Assembly: GCF_023051145.1 (NCBI RefSeq)
Contig: NZ_JALKFS010000005.1
Location: 1,922,001-1,986,000, forward strand
Direction: 5' to 3'
Length of the DNA stretch: 64,000 nt
Origin: Williamsia sp. DF01-3
GTDB lineage: Bacteria > Actinomycetota > Actinomycetes > Mycobacteriales > Mycobacteriaceae
Position 1 is the stretch's first letter. Each line of letters starts with the position of its first letter. Under the pieces are notes generated by a model. It did no database searches and had not been told where the DNA came from. It saw nothing but the letters and a program-made list of their open reading frames with translations. This document shows positions 1 to 9,608 of this stretch, piece after piece. The translations under genes were made by a program, and so were the position numbers.

Positions 1-890
1 ACCGCCTTCAGTTTCGCGGGGTCGGCGATGTCGTAAATGGCCGCTACACGGCCGTCGCGGACCACAAAGCAGCTGGCGCGAGCCGGAGATGCGCGACGGT
101 CACCGGCATCGTCCCATCCGGCGCTGTACGCGCCGAGTTCGCCGTTGATGAGCACCGGGATCTGCTCGGACAGGAACGACTCTCCGTACCGTCGGACCAG
201 ACCCAGCAGGAAACGCGCGACGCCGTCGGCGCCGTGGATGGGCTTGACCGCTGTGGGGGTGGTGCGGTTCGCGTCGCCGACGATCACGGCGTCCGGATCC
301 AGGGCAGCCACAACGGAATCGACGTTTTTCGAGGCCAGCGCAGCAACGAGGCGCTGAACCGCCTCTGCTTGCTCGGCTTCGGACACCGGCGCCGGCACTC
401 CCGAGACGATTCTCCTGGCACGTGAGGCCATTTGGCGGGCCGAAGCCGCGTTCACACCCAGGAGGGCGCCGATCTCGGCGAACGGCACGCCGAAACCGTC
501 ATGCATCACGAATGCGACGCGCATCGCGGGAGTCAGGGTCTCGAATACCACCATCGCGGCGTATCGGCTGTCTTCCGCGGCGACCACCGCCTGTAGTGGA
601 TCTTGTGAGTCGCTGGACGGTAGCGCGGTGACCACGGGCTCGGGAAGCCATTGGCCCACATACTGTTCTCGTCGAACCGCTGCTGACCGGAGTCGGTCGA
701 GGCAGATGCGGCCGACCACGGTGGTCAGCCAGGCGCCGAGGTCGTTGATCGAGTCGACATCGACATCGGCCAGACGCAGCCACGATTCCTGCACGGCGTC
801 CTCGGCGTCCGTGACACTCCCGGTGATCCGATATCCCACCGCGAGCAGGCGAGAGCGTTGATCCTGGAATCGATCCGCGAGACTCGGCAT
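1..890 (-). CDS. ECF41-type RNA polymerase sigma factor (SigJ-like), cut by window edge
   Basis: An alternative sigma factor that would direct RNA polymerase to a small set of promoters. Reading from the CAT at 888-890, the protein begins MPSLADRFQDQRSRLLAVGY and continues through sigma-70 regions 2 and 4. A WLPEP motif in the linker and DPAKL just before the window edge correspond to the WLPEP and NPDKL signatures of the ECF41 group, whose C-terminal SnoaL-like domain replaces a separate anti-sigma factor. About 296 codons are visible with no stop, so only the last few residues are likely to be missing. terD lies 31 bp upstream on the same strand and may be cotranscribed. The family call is strong; the target promoters are unknown. 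Confidence 0.85.
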   Translation of the reverse strand, partial: MPSLADRFQDQRSRLLAVGYRITGSVTDAEDAVQESWLRLADVDVDSINDLGAWLTTVVGRICLDRLRSAAVRREQYVGQWLPEPVVTALPSSDSQDPLQAVVAAEDSRYAAMVVFETLTPAMRVAFVMHDGFGVPFAEIGALLGVNAASARQMASRARRIVSGVPAPVSEAEQAEAVQRLVAALASKNVDSVVAALDPDAVIVGDANRTTPTAVKPIHGADGVARFLLGLVRRYGESFLSEQIPVLINGELGAYSAGWDDAGDRRASPARASCFVVRDGRVAAIYDIADPAKLKA

Positions 891-921
891 GGGGTGATGG
901 TAGGCGGACGCCGGCCGGTTC

Positions 922-1500
922 TCAGCCGATGTTGACCCCGTAGTCGCGTGCGATTCCGGCGAGCCCTGATGCGTATCCCTGGCCTACTGCCCGGAACTTC
1001 CACTCGCCGCCGCGCCGGTAGATCTCGCCGAACACCATCGCAGTCTCGGTCGATGCGTCCTCGCTCAGGTCGTAGCGCGCCAGTTCCCGTCCGTCGGCCT
1101 GGTTGACGACCCTGATGAAAGCGCCGTGCACCTGGCCGAAGCTTTGACCGTGGATATCGGCCTCATGGATGGTGACCGGAAAGATGATGGAGTCGACGTC
1201 CGGCGACAGGGCCTTCAGGTCGACGGTGATCGTCTCGTCGTCGCCCTCGCCTTCACCGGTGCGATTGTCTCCGGTGTGTTCGATGGCCCCGTCGGGGGAA
1301 CGCAGGTTGTTGTAGAACACAAAAAACGAGTCGTTCAGCACCTTCCGGTTCGCGTTGATCGCAAGGGCACTGGCATCGAGGTCGTAGTCGGCCCCGGTGG
1401 TGGATCGGACGTCCCATCCGAGGCCGACGCTCACCGCGGTCAGATTGGGCGCTTCCTTGCTCAGCGAGACGTTTCCGCCTTTGGCCAGGCTCACAGACAT
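922..1500 (-). CDS. TerD family stress/tellurium resistance protein
   Basis: A TerD-domain protein of 192 residues, the normal single-domain length. Members bind calcium and are linked to tellurite, oxidative or general envelope stress; the biochemical role is not settled. The start is set at the ATG ending at 1500, giving [15 protein letters not shown], the standard TerD N-terminus; longer readings add 128 residues without family character. Typical features follow: [15 protein letters not shown], a [10 protein letters not shown] block and a C-terminal [19 protein letters not shown] segment. It lies directly upstream of the sigma factor gene and divergent from the SDR gene at 1583. Confidence 0.92.
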   Translation of the reverse strand: MSVSLAKGGNVSLSKEAPNLTAVSVGLGWDVRSTTGADYDLDASALAINANRKVLNDSFFVFYNNLRSPDGAIEHTGDNRTGEGEGDDETITVDLKALSPDVDSIIFPVTIHEADIHGQSFGQVHGAFIRVVNQADGRELARYDLSEDASTETAMVFGEIYRRGGEWKFRAVGQGYASGLAGIARDYGVNIG

Positions 1501-1582
1501 GGGCATCCTCCTTGGAGCGGGTTCTTTGGCTTGCAAACCATCCCCTCCAAGAGTACCGATGGCCGCGTCTACAGTCGGCAGT

Positions 1583-2377
1583 ATGCGTATCGATCTGAGC
1601 GGTAGAACAGCATTGGTGACAGGTTCGAGCCAGGGCATCGGAAAGGCAATCGCGAAGGGACTCGCCGAGGCGGGAGCGCGCGTTGCGGTGAACGGTCGAG
1701 ACGCTGGGAAGCTGCGCGACGCAGTGGCGGAACTGACCGCGCAGGTACCCGGAGCCGATGTCATACAGTTGGCTGCCGACGTCACCACCACCGACGGTGT
1801 GGACACGTTGCTCGCTGCCCTTCCCTCGGTCGACATCTTGGTGAACAATCTCGGCATCTTCGGGTCGCAGCCTGCGCTGGACATCTCCGACGAGGAATGG
1901 CGTCGTTACTTCGAGGTGAATGTGCTTGCCGCAGTGCGACTCATCCGCGCCTATCTGCCGTCGATGACCGATGGTGGGTGGGGACGCATACAGAACATCG
2001 CAAGCGACTCGGCGATCGTGATCCCCGCCGAGATGATCCACTACGGGATGTCGAAGACGGCACTGCTCGCCGTGAGCCGTGGGTTCGCGAAGGAAGCAGC
2101 AGGCACCGGCGTCACCGTGAACTCGGTGATAGCGGGGCCGACACACACCGGTGGGGTGGAGGACTTCGTCTATCAACTCGTGGACAAAGACCTCCCGTGG
2201 GACGAGGCCCAGCGCGAGTTCATGCGTCTGCACCGTCCACAATCGTTGCTGCAGAGGCTGATCGAGCCCGAGGAGATCGCGAACATGTGTGTCTATCTCG
2301 CGTCTCCGCAGGCTTCGGCTACGACTGGTGCCGCCGTACGGGTAGATGGCGGTTACGTGGACTCGATCGTTCCCTGA
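1583..2377 (+). CDS. SDR family NAD(P)-dependent oxidoreductase
   Basis: A classical short-chain dehydrogenase of about 264 residues; substrate unknown. The start ATG at 1583 gives [14 protein letters not shown], placing the cofactor-binding TGSSQGIG motif near residue 14 as usual. VNNLG replaces the common NNAG, and the catalytic YGMSK (YxxxK) is present with a preceding Ser in the SDSA segment. The C-terminus ([15 protein letters not shown]) is that of a complete SDR. It is divergent from terD with about 80 bp between starts. No neighbouring pathway genes indicate a substrate. Confidence 0.9.
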   Translation: MRIDLSGRTALVTGSSQGIGKAIAKGLAEAGARVAVNGRDAGKLRDAVAELTAQVPGADVIQLAADVTTTDGVDTLLAALPSVDILVNNLGIFGSQPALDISDEEWRRYFEVNVLAAVRLIRAYLPSMTDGGWGRIQNIASDSAIVIPAEMIHYGMSKTALLAVSRGFAKEAAGTGVTVNSVIAGPTHTGGVEDFVYQLVDKDLPWDEAQREFMRLHRPQSLLQRLIEPEEIANMCVYLASPQASATTGAAVRVDGGYVDSIVP

Positions 2378-2444
2378 ACACTGAACCCTGGGCTCAGCGG
2401 GTGATGCGCCTGAGTGCACACAAGTCGTGATCTGATGGCCGGAT

Positions 2445-3698
2445 GTGACGTCTGGGCTGAACCTGTGTGCAACGGTGCCCGCGAGAGCGTCTGCCCCAGA
2501 ACGTGATCGAGAGATTTGTCAGACCCCTTATTTAGAATGGGGTCATGTTGTTGGTCGAGGGGGAACTCGAGCCATACAGTTGGCCGAGGATCTGAGAACT
2601 GTTCCGCGTGAGCTGAATCGGCGGTTCGCGCGCACAATCGCCGACGTTGTCGAACTGGCGACGTTGCGGGTGCGTGAAGAACTGGCCGTGTCAGGGGACC
2701 TGGACAAGGCCGCCCGCATCCCGGTTGTTGAGGTGTCCCTGTTGGGTGTTTCGCGAACGATGGCCGGGGTGTACATCGACAACGGCCTGCAACTGCGCGA
2801 CCGATTCCACGAGACACGTGCGGCGTTCGAGGAAGGCGACATCGGGTTCACGCATGTACGCGAAATCGTCACCGCACTCCAGGGTCTCGACGACGCGTTA
2901 CTCGCCCGCGTCGAACCCGAAGCCATACTGATTGCCCAGCAGGGACTCTCACGCTCCGTCCTGCGCAACGAACTCGACCGGATGGTCATCGCTGTCGACC
3001 CCGACGGGGCAGCAGAACGACGCAAAGCGATGAAACCACACCGCGACTACCGGTCCTCCCGCGACCGTCGGCAACTTCACCAACAACGCGCCGACGCGCA
3101 GGGTGGTGGAGACCTTTGCACACACCACAAACCTGCCTGCAGCAGCAGACAGCGCACCCGCGGCCAGCAGATTGACCGGAACGGTATGCGGCCCCGTGTC
3201 GTCTGGACTGAGGAGCGAGGGAGCGCAGCGACTGAGTCGACGAGGGAAGACGACGCGCTGAGGGCCGCATACCCGCGAGCGCCAGCGAGCAGACAACACT
3301 GCCGACACCGGCAATCCGGCATCACCGCCCCGCCACCGGGACTGCTCCCACCCGACGGTCACGGCGGACTCACCGAACCACCACCAGGCGCGTTGACCTA
3401 TCAACCGTCCCAGGCGCTGCGCGAGATGATCATCGCCCGCGACGGCACCTGCCGAACTCCCGGATGCTCCACCCCGGCATCCGAATGCGAGATCGACCAC
3501 ATCATCCCGTTCAACCATGCCGACCCTCGATCGGGTGGCTGGACAATCGAAGAAGACCTTGCCCCCATCTGCCGCCCCGACCACAAACGCAAAACCCTCG
3601 GCTACTGGATCGCCCGAATGCACTCAGACCGAACCATCACGTGGACAACCCAATACGGACAGACCTACGTCACCCGCCCGCATGGTCTGGGCCGCTAG
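2445..3698 (+). CDS. DUF222/HNH endonuclease-like protein, probably degenerate
   Basis: The N-terminal part (about 2560-3030) resembles DUF222 of the actinobacterial 13E12-type family. The C-terminal part (about 3400-3650) carries an HNH nuclease motif: CRTPGCS, then [11 protein letters not shown], then [11 protein letters not shown]. The middle does not look like the family. From about 3050 to 3330 the family-like wording moves to the +1 frame ([20 protein letters not shown]), and about 40 residues normally found before the RRADA block seem to be missing. GAGCGA-type low-complexity DNA sits at 3209-3290. The reading frame is open but is probably a decayed or chimeric copy. The start is uncertain. 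Confidence 0.6.
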   Translation: MTSGLNLCATVPARASAPERDREICQTPYLEWGHVVGRGGTRAIQLAEDLRTVPRELNRRFARTIADVVELATLRVREELAVSGDLDKAARIPVVEVSLLGVSRTMAGVYIDNGLQLRDRFHETRAAFEEGDIGFTHVREIVTALQGLDDALLARVEPEAILIAQQGLSRSVLRNELDRMVIAVDPDGAAERRKAMKPHRDYRSSRDRRQLHQQRADAQGGGDLCTHHKPACSSRQRTRGQQIDRNGMRPRVVWTEERGSAATESTREDDALRAAYPRAPASRQHCRHRQSGITAPPPGLLPPDGHGGLTEPPPGALTYQPSQALREMIIARDGTCRTPGCSTPASECEIDHIIPFNHADPRSGGWTIEEDLAPICRPDHKRKTLGYWIARMHSDRTITWTTQYGQTYVTRPHGLGR

Positions 3699-4483
3699 GG
3701 CACGAGGTACTGGCTGTCGCGCACATCGGTGATCACCATGTGGCCCGGTGCGTGACCAATCGCCAACGCAGGCCGCGACTCCATCACCGCGGCCTGCGGG
3801 GTGACGCCGCATCCCCAGAACACCGGTATCTCGCCCCGGCGAATGTCCACAGCGTCGCCGAAGTCGGGCTGGTCGATGTCGTAGATGCCGAGTGCGGCGG
3901 CGTCGCCGATATGTAGCGGAGCGCCGTGAACCGCGGGATAGCGCGACGTCACCCGTACCGCGGTTGCGACCAATTCTGCTGGTACCGGCCGCATCGACAC
4001 CACCAGTGGACCGGATAGACCTCCTGCCGGGCGGCAACGCTGAGAGGTCTTGTACATCGGCACATTTGAACCCTGTTCGATGTGTCGCACGGGTACGCCG
4101 GCCTCGATCAAGGCAGCTTCGAACGTGAAGCTGCACCCGATCAAGAACGAGACCAGATCTTCCCGCCACCACGGCGTCACGTCCGTTGCCTCATCGACCA
4201 GTTCGCCGTTTTCATAGATTCGGTAGAGGGGCACGTCGGTGCGGATGTCGCCGTCCTCACCCAGCATCGGTCCGGTCACCTCGCCGGCATCCAACACATC
4301 GAGGATTGGGCACGACTTCGGGTTGCGTTGCGCGAACAGTAAGAAGTCGTAGGCGTCGGCGCGCGGAAGGGTCAACAGGTTGGCCTGCGTGTATCCGGGT
4401 GCCCAGCCTGCGGTCGGGGTGATCAGCCCGTCGCGGAACAACTTTCGGGCCGCCGACGGGGTGGCGGCTGCGGGTGATGTCAT
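3695..4483 (-). CDS. DUF1445 family putative hydro-lyase (YcsI / D-glutamate cyclase-like)
   Basis: A 262-residue protein of the YcsI/DUF1445 family, annotated elsewhere as a putative hydro-lyase; the mitochondrial relative is a D-glutamate cyclase. Family features visible are the N-terminal [20 protein letters not shown] block, the central [12 protein letters not shown] segment with a conserved Cys, and the C-terminal [15 protein letters not shown] and GHMVITD blocks. The ATG at 4483 follows an AGGAG ribosome site. It is the last gene of the pxp operon, 28 bp after pxpC, which fits a role in handling D-glutamate or 5-oxoproline. The activity is inferred from family and position. Confidence 0.85.
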   Translation of the reverse strand: MTSPAAATPSAARKLFRDGLITPTAGWAPGYTQANLLTLPRADAYDFLLFAQRNPKSCPILDVLDAGEVTGPMLGEDGDIRTDVPLYRIYENGELVDEATDVTPWWREDLVSFLIGCSFTFEAALIEAGVPVRHIEQGSNVPMYKTSQRCRPAGGLSGPLVVSMRPVPAELVATAVRVTSRYPAVHGAPLHIGDAAALGIYDIDQPDFGDAVDIRRGEIPVFWGCGVTPQAAVMESRPALAIGHAPGHMVITDVRDSQYLVP

Positions 4484-4511
4484 CGGGAGCTCCTATCGGG
4501 CGAACACGTGG

Positions 4512-5386
4512 TCATCGGGCCCAGCGGAGGTGCACTGACTGGCCGGGACGGATCTGGGCGGCGCGATCGACGTCCTCGTCGATCAGTACGGCAACCACGG
4601 GATAGCCGCCGGTGACCGGATGGTCGGCGAGGAACACCACCGGTTGTCCGCTTGGAGGTACCTGAATTGCCCCCGCACCATGCCCTCGCTGGGCAATTGA
4701 CGATCCGGATCTCGGTGGTTGAGGCCAGGCGCAGTGCCGTTCAACCGCATTCCCACTCGATCGCTGTGGTCGGATGCCTGCCACGCCACACGCACCAGAT
4801 CATCGGCGTCCAGAACCCATCCGTCGCGCGGACCGCGGATGGCGCGCAGTTCCACGTCTCCGGCGGCCGGCGCCGCAACTGGGGCGACGTCGACGTCCGG
4901 TAGTTCGCCGGGCCGGGGTCCGATCTCCAACACCGTTCCGACGGCCACCGGATCTGGCCCAAGTCCTGACATGGTGTCGGTACTACACGAGCCCAATGTG
5001 GGCGTCGCCGCGATGCCCCCGCGGACGGCCACGTACGCACGAAGTCCGGCTCGTGCCATACCGAGGGACACCGAACCCCCCGCGTGCACCACAAACGGGG
5101 CATTGATCCCGACCGGGTGAGGCCCGGAACCGTTGTCCACCAACACATCGACATCGGCGCCGGTGACCGCCAGCCACACCTCACCCGTCGCTCGAAGCGA
5201 CAGCCCGCCGAGAGTCAACTCGAGTGTTGCAGCATCTTCGGGGTTGGACAGCAGCCGGTTCGCGAGACGGTGCGACCGCCGATCGGCGGCACCGGAGCGA
5301 CTCACCCCGAGCGAGGCGAGTCCGGGGCGGCCACCATCTTGAATGGTGGTGAACGGCCCGGTGGCCAACACCTCGAGCGTGCTCAC
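4512..5386 (-). pseudogene. pxpC: 5-oxoprolinase subunit PxpC, single-base frameshift
   Basis: The biotin-dependent-carboxylase-like subunit of the ATP-driven 5-oxoprolinase that opens 5-oxoproline to glutamate. The first part, from a GTG at 5386 ([21 protein letters not shown]), is read in one frame to about 4675. The conserved end (VPPSGQPVVFLADHPVTGGYP) is in the next frame, ending at 4512. The switch lies at a run of five C on the plus strand (4670-4674, GGGGG in the sense strand); a sixth G restores a 291-residue protein of normal length. The start overlaps the pxpB stop by four bases (GTGA). A base-calling deletion is more likely than real decay because the rest of the operon is intact. 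Confidence 0.85.
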
Positions 5387-5994
5387 GAGACGCTCTGGAA
5401 TCGTACGAGTGTGCCCGGCTGCAGCAGTGCGGGTGGATCGCGGTCCACATCCCACATCGGTAGGTCGGTGTGCCCCAACAGTTGCCAACCGCCGGGGGAC
5501 TGTCGTGGGTAGATGCCACTGAACTCACCAGCGAGTCCGACGGCGCCGGCCGGGACCTTGGTCCGGGCGTCGTCGCGGCGCGGGACCTGCAGCCGTGGGT
5601 CGCCGCCGATGAGGTAGGCGAAGCCCGGTGCAAACCCGCCGAAGGCCACGTGCCACGGGGTACCGGTGTGTGCAGTGATCACCTCGTGCGGGGTCATCCC
5701 GGTGAGGCGAGCGACGTCGTCGAGATCGGGTCCGTCGTAGATCACCGGCACGTCGATGATTGGGCCATCACGACGAGCTTTCTCGGGTGCCGGGGTGAGG
5801 CGCTCGAGTGCGGTGCGCAGCGCGCCTGTTCTACCTGGGCCATCTGCGGTCACCAAAACCGTTCTGGCGCCAGGGACCACGTCCACGACGCCGGGCAAAT
5901 CCGCCTCGTTGATCGCGACCGTCCAGCCGATCGCCTCTTCGGTGGTCTCCGCCTCGATGAGCAGAGACCGATCCCCGTACGTCAGAACCGTCAT
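5383..5994 (-). CDS. pxpB: 5-oxoprolinase subunit PxpB (KipI/allophanate hydrolase subunit 1 family)
   Basis: A 203-residue KipI-family protein that works with PxpA and PxpC as ATP-dependent 5-oxoprolinase in the cytoplasm. Diagnostic blocks are the N-terminal [11 protein letters not shown], the central [20 protein letters not shown] and the C-terminal [20 protein letters not shown]. The ATG overlaps the pxpA stop by four bases (ATGA), and its own stop overlaps the pxpC start, so the three subunits are translationally coupled. Length and motifs are normal. Confidence 0.95.
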   Translation of the reverse strand: MTVLTYGDRSLLIEAETTEEAIGWTVAINEADLPGVVDVVPGARTVLVTADGPGRTGALRTALERLTPAPEKARRDGPIIDVPVIYDGPDLDDVARLTGMTPHEVITAHTGTPWHVAFGGFAPGFAYLIGGDPRLQVPRRDDARTKVPAGAVGLAGEFSGIYPRQSPGGWQLLGHTDLPMWDVDRDPPALLQPGTLVRFQSVS

Positions 5995-6749
5995 GAGAAA
6001 GGCTTTATCTCAACATCATTCGCACCGAGGATGTCCCGGACGGCGCGGGCCATCTCGATCGCGGCAGGGGAGTCGCCGTGTACGCACACCGAATCCACGT
6101 CGAGCTTCACGGTGGAACCGTCGACGGCCTCGACCAATCCATCACTGACCATCCGAAGCACTCGCTCGGCCACCGTGTCGGGATCGTGCAGGACCGCGCC
6201 GGGTTCACGCCGCGACACCAGCGTCGCCGACGGGGTGTAACCGCGATCTGCGAATGCCTCGCGGATCACCCGCAGCCCGCGCTGTTCGGCCAGCTCGAGA
6301 AGCCGCGAGCCCGGCAGCCCGAGAATCGCCAGTCCCGGATCGACCGCGGCCACCGCATCAACAACGGCGGTAGCGTGCCCATCGTGGTGAACGGCTGTGT
6401 TGTACAGCGCACCATGGGGTTTGACGTAGGTGACCGTGCCGCCGGCGGCTGCAGCAAGTGCCTGCAACCCGCCGATCTGATACACCACGTCGTCGGTCAA
6501 CTCGGTCCGCGACGCGTCGACGAATCGTCGGCCGAATCCCGCGAGGTCACGATAGGCGACCTGGGCGCCGATCCGGACGTCGCGTTGCACCGACCACCGC
6601 GCGGTGCGGGCGATGGTGCTGGGATCGCCGGCATGAAACCCACACGCGATGTTTGCACTGGTGACGAGGTCGAGCATGGCCTCGTCGTCGCCGAGTTCCC
6701 ATCGGCCGAACGATTCGCCGATGTCGCTGTTGAGATCGATGGTGGTCAC
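5991..6749 (-). CDS. pxpA: 5-oxoprolinase subunit PxpA (LamB/YcsF family)
   Basis: A 252-residue LamB/YcsF-family subunit of 5-oxoprolinase. The start is a GTG at 6749 overlapping the stop of the upstream transporter by four bases (GTGA). The protein opens with [20 protein letters not shown] and continues with [13 protein letters not shown], both hallmarks of the family with likely metal or substrate residues. The KPHGALYN and REAFADRGY blocks follow. It sits between the transporter and pxpB in one tightly packed operon. Confidence 0.95.
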   Translation of the reverse strand: MTTIDLNSDIGESFGRWELGDDEAMLDLVTSANIACGFHAGDPSTIARTARWSVQRDVRIGAQVAYRDLAGFGRRFVDASRTELTDDVVYQIGGLQALAAAAGGTVTYVKPHGALYNTAVHHDGHATAVVDAVAAVDPGLAILGLPGSRLLELAEQRGLRVIREAFADRGYTPSATLVSRREPGAVLHDPDTVAERVLRMVSDGLVEAVDGSTVKLDVDSVCVHGDSPAAIEMARAVRDILGANDVEIKPFS

Positions 6750-7951
6750 AGGTCACCGAGTTTCGTCAGTGATTCGTAGCCGAGATACAAGGTGACAAGC
6801 CATGCGATGACGCCGATGCTCAACAACCATGTGGGATAACGGTACCCGCCGAGCAGGTCACGGCGACGCCATGCGACCCAGAGCACGATGGTGAAGCCGA
6901 TGGGCAAGATGATGCCGTTGAACGCGCCCGCGAAGATCAGCAGCTTCACCGGCGTGGTCTCGATCAACAGATAGATGACCGTGGTGATCGCGATGAAGCC
7001 GACCGTCAGCAGATTGCGGGTACGAGCTCCGGTGTTGGATGTGGTCAGAAATGACACCGATGTGTACGCCGCACCGATCACCGACGTGATGCTCGCCGCC
7101 CACAGGATCACCCCGAACAGGTGCATGCCGACGCTGCCGAGCGCCGACTCGAAGGCCGACGCCGTGGGATTGTCCTTGGCCAGAGCCACGCCGCCTGCGG
7201 TGACACCGAGAACGGCGAGGAACAACAGCACTCTCATCACACCGGTGACGATGACGCCCAAGACCGAACTGCGGCTGATCTGCTTGACGTGTTCGGGCCC
7301 GGTCATCCCGGTGTCGAGAAGCCGGTGTGCGCCGGCGTAGGTGATGTACCCACCGACGGTGCCACCGATGATGGTGGTGATGACCAGGAAGTCGATCTCC
7401 TCGGGAATCACTGTGTTACGCAATGCTTCGCCCGCGGGAGGCCCGGAAACGATCGCCACGTAGCCGGTCATCAAGATCATCCCGGCACCGAGCACCACCA
7501 CTATGCGGTCGAGGGCAACACCCGCGCGCTTGCTCAGGAAGATGGCGATGGCGATCAACGCGGAGATCGCGCCGCCGATCCGTGGTTCGAGTCCGAACAT
7601 TGCGTCTGTACCCAAACCGGTACCGCCGACATTGCCGATGTTGAACACCAGTCCGCCGAGGAGCACAAGCCCGGCGAGCACGTATCCGGCTCCGGGGAGG
7701 ACGTCGTTCGCGAGCTCATGGGCACGACGACCCGCGACCCCGATCACTCGCCAGACATTCAGCTGTACCGCAATGTCGACCAAGATGGACACCAAGATCG
7801 CGAAGGCGAATGCCGCCCCGAGCTGCACGGTGAACTGGGTGGTCTGAGTGATGAAGCCGGGCCCGATGGCACTGGTCGCCATGAGGAACATGGCTCCCAG
7901 GAGCGCGGCGCGCCCGCCCTTGTTGGCCTCGACGGCAATCGTTTCTGCCAT
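6746..7951 (-). CDS. NRAMP-like transporter (YcsG family) of the 5-oxoproline operon
   Basis: A 401-residue membrane protein with about eleven hydrophobic segments, related to NRAMP metal transporters. In Bacillus a relative (YcsG) is encoded beside the pxpABC genes. The N-terminus has the [20 protein letters not shown] segment, where NRAMP members have DPGN; that metal-binding signature is not intact. Together with the context this makes uptake of a small acid such as 5-oxoproline or glutamate plausible instead of metal uptake. It is the first gene of the operon, and the promoter region with a GntR-type palindrome lies just upstream. The substrate is inferred. Confidence 0.85.
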   Translation of the reverse strand: MAETIAVEANKGGRAALLGAMFLMATSAIGPGFITQTTQFTVQLGAAFAFAILVSILVDIAVQLNVWRVIGVAGRRAHELANDVLPGAGYVLAGLVLLGGLVFNIGNVGGTGLGTDAMFGLEPRIGGAISALIAIAIFLSKRAGVALDRIVVVLGAGMILMTGYVAIVSGPPAGEALRNTVIPEEIDFLVITTIIGGTVGGYITYAGAHRLLDTGMTGPEHVKQISRSSVLGVIVTGVMRVLLFLAVLGVTAGGVALAKDNPTASAFESALGSVGMHLFGVILWAASITSVIGAAYTSVSFLTTSNTGARTRNLLTVGFIAITTVIYLLIETTPVKLLIFAGAFNGIILPIGFTIVLWVAWRRRDLLGGYRYPTWLLSIGVIAWLVTLYLGYESLTKLGDL

Positions 7952-8052
7952 GGAGATCTCCTTGTTGTCTGTCGAGCTGTGCCGGCGGCGATGTGCCTCG
8001 ACTGCTCCTCAGCGTCGCGTCCGATTGTTTCCAAAGCTTTGCTGACTCGATA

Positions 8053-8079
8053 AGGATTGTTCAACAATCTCACAATCCT
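8053..8079. promoter_or_regulatory. Palindromic operator between the pxp operon and gntR
   Basis: In the 148-bp divergent gap, 8056-8068 reads ATTGTTCAACAAT, a perfect 13-bp palindrome. It is nested with a second inverted repeat, AGGATTGT (8053-8060) and ACAATCCT (8072-8079). The spacing and the TTGT...ACAA half-sites are typical of GntR/FCD regulators, and the divergent gntR is the natural candidate to bind here and control both directions. The repeats are seen directly; the binding protein is inferred. Confidence 0.7.
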
Positions 8080-8099
8080 GCGTCTCGTACACTCGGTTC

Positions 8100-8791
8100 G
8101 TGGAAACGGAATCCGGATTCGACAGCGTTCTCGGCGCGCTCGAAGCCGCTCGTCCCGAAGTTGTTCTGACTTCCTCGGCGGAACGTGCAGCGTCCGTTTT
8201 GCGCGCGCAGGTCGACGAAGGCCGCCTTCGCTCCGGCGCTCGTCTGCCCGAAGAAGCAATCGCCCGGGCACTGGGCATCTCTCGCAACACCCTGCGCGAG
8301 GCGCTGAGCCAGTTGATCTCCGAACGCATACTCGAGCGGGTACCCAACAGGGGGTGTTGATCCGTACGCCCACCGCCGACGACGTGCGCGACGTCTACCG
8401 GGCGCGTCGGGTGATCGAGACGGGAGCCATCAGGGTGGGTGCCCACGCCCGGCCCCAACACGACGCCATGCGGGCGGCGGTCGCCGAAGGACAGAAAGCC
8501 CTGGCGCGCGGTGACGGCGATGCAGTCGCGAGCGCCAATCAGCATTTTCACCGGGCCGTGGTCGCTCAGGCCGGTAGTGCCCGGCTGGACGTGGAGATGA
8601 ATCTTCTTCTGGCCGAGATGCGCCTGGTCTTCTTTCGTACCGGGTCGGCCCGGCAATTCCACGAACGTTACGTGCAGCGCAATGGTGAGATCGCGGATCT
8701 GCTGTCGTCAGGTGACGTGGAGGCCGCGGCGGTTGCGATGGACACGTATCTGCACGACGCCGAGGCCCACCTGCTGACCCAGTTCGACTAG
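8100..8791 (+). pseudogene. GntR family (FCD domain) regulator, single-base frameshift
   Basis: The likely regulator of the divergent 5-oxoproline operon. The GTG at 8100 opens a winged-helix GntR domain (EAIARALGISRNTLREALSQ) that runs to a premature TGA at 8358. The FCD ligand domain (RTPTADDVRDVYRARRVIE to LLTQFD) continues in the next frame to 8791. The break is at GGGGG (8350-8354): a sixth G turns RVPNRGC-stop into RVPNRGVLIRTP and gives a normal 230-residue protein. This is probably a base-calling deletion. If it is real, the operon would have lost its regulator. Confidence 0.85.
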
Positions 8792-8798
8792 TGGTCTG

Positions 8799-9008
8799 TC
8801 AGTAGTCGTCTTCCTTGTTCGGCCGCGTCCGGTCGGTCCATCCTGAGCCGTTGTGGTAGCGCTCGATGCTCGGGTCGTGCTCATCGGGGTACCAGTCGGC
8901 GGGTGTCGGTGGCTTTCTTGCTCGAGCCGCTTGGACGAGGGCGATGATCACGCCCACGACCACTACGACGATGACTACCACCAGGATGATCTGCCAGGGC
9001 TCCATCAT
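8799..9008 (-). CDS. Small single-pass membrane protein with DUF2510 tail
   Basis: A 69-residue protein with one strong N-terminal transmembrane helix rich in Val and Ile (about residues 5-26). A basic stretch follows (ARARK), then a DUF2510-type motif (ADWYPDEHDPSIERYHNG, then GWTDR). DUF2510 is a short Trp-rich motif common in actinobacterial membrane proteins, of unknown function. The topology is probably N-out with the motif in the cytoplasm. It converges on gntR with a 7-bp gap. Confidence 0.75.
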   Translation of the reverse strand: MMEPWQIILVVVIVVVVVGVIIALVQAARARKPPTPADWYPDEHDPSIERYHNGSGWTDRTRPNKEDDY

Positions 9009-9176
9009 CTGAGTATGTCGTGCCGCGGGTCTCGGCGTGCGGGGTCCTGGACAGGGGCCGACGGAAATCCAACCTCCGGGCTAGTGCATCTGGGAAGAAA
9101 CCGATTCGATGGCCGGTTTGACCGAAGGAGGCCGGGCGAACGTCGCGGCCGTACCTGAGGACCCTAGGATTTCACC

Positions 9177-9596
9177 ATGTCGAACACCGATGATGTCGTC
9201 GAACAGATCCTGAGCAAGTACGACACGATCACCGTGGTCGGGGCCAGCGCCGACCCTGCCAAGGCGGCGCACACCGTGCCCGTCCACATGCAGGACCACG
9301 GATGGCGGATCATCCCGGTGAACCCCAAAGCCGACGAACTCTTCGGGGAACCTGTCTACCGAACACTGGCCGACATCCCCGAACAAATTGGCCTCGTCGA
9401 CGTCTTCCGTCCCTCTGACCAGACGGCGGAGATCGCCCGGCAGGCGGTGGCCGCCGGGGCCACAGCACTGTGGCTTCAGCTGGGTATCGCGTCGGCCGAG
9501 GCTCGCGAGATCGCAGAAAATGCGGGCCTGCTGTACGTGGAAGACCGTTGCCTCATCATCGAACAGCGGCGACTGGGCGTGTCGGCGCCACGCTGA
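9177..9596 (+). CDS. CoA-binding domain protein (YccU family)
   Basis: A 139-residue stand-alone Rossmann-like CoA-binding domain similar to E. coli YccU. Visible features are TVVGASADPAKAAHTVP near the N-terminus, RIIPVNPKADELFGEPVY in the centre, LVDVFRPS, and the C-terminal YVEDRCLIIE. It resembles the CoA-binding domain of succinyl-CoA synthetase alpha and acyl-CoA synthetases but lacks the catalytic parts. The cellular role is not known. Length is normal for the family. Confidence 0.9.
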   Translation: MSNTDDVVEQILSKYDTITVVGASADPAKAAHTVPVHMQDHGWRIIPVNPKADELFGEPVYRTLADIPEQIGLVDVFRPSDQTAEIARQAVAAGATALWLQLGIASAEAREIAENAGLLYVEDRCLIIEQRRLGVSAPR

Positions 9597-9608
9597 CCCG
9601 TAAGGCGC

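Noticed and set aside
1397-1582. Longer N-terminus for the SDR gene
   Set aside because: The extra 62 residues run through the divergent terD coding region and precede the standard SDR start, so ATG 1583 was used.
2949-3623. A minus-strand frame opposite the DUF222/HNH gene
   Set aside because: The opposite strand has clear HNH residues, and the antisense reading has no family character.
6746-7951. Annotating the pxp-operon transporter as a manganese/iron NRAMP
   Set aside because: The DPGN-type metal-binding motif is not intact, and the operon context points to 5-oxoproline or a related acid.
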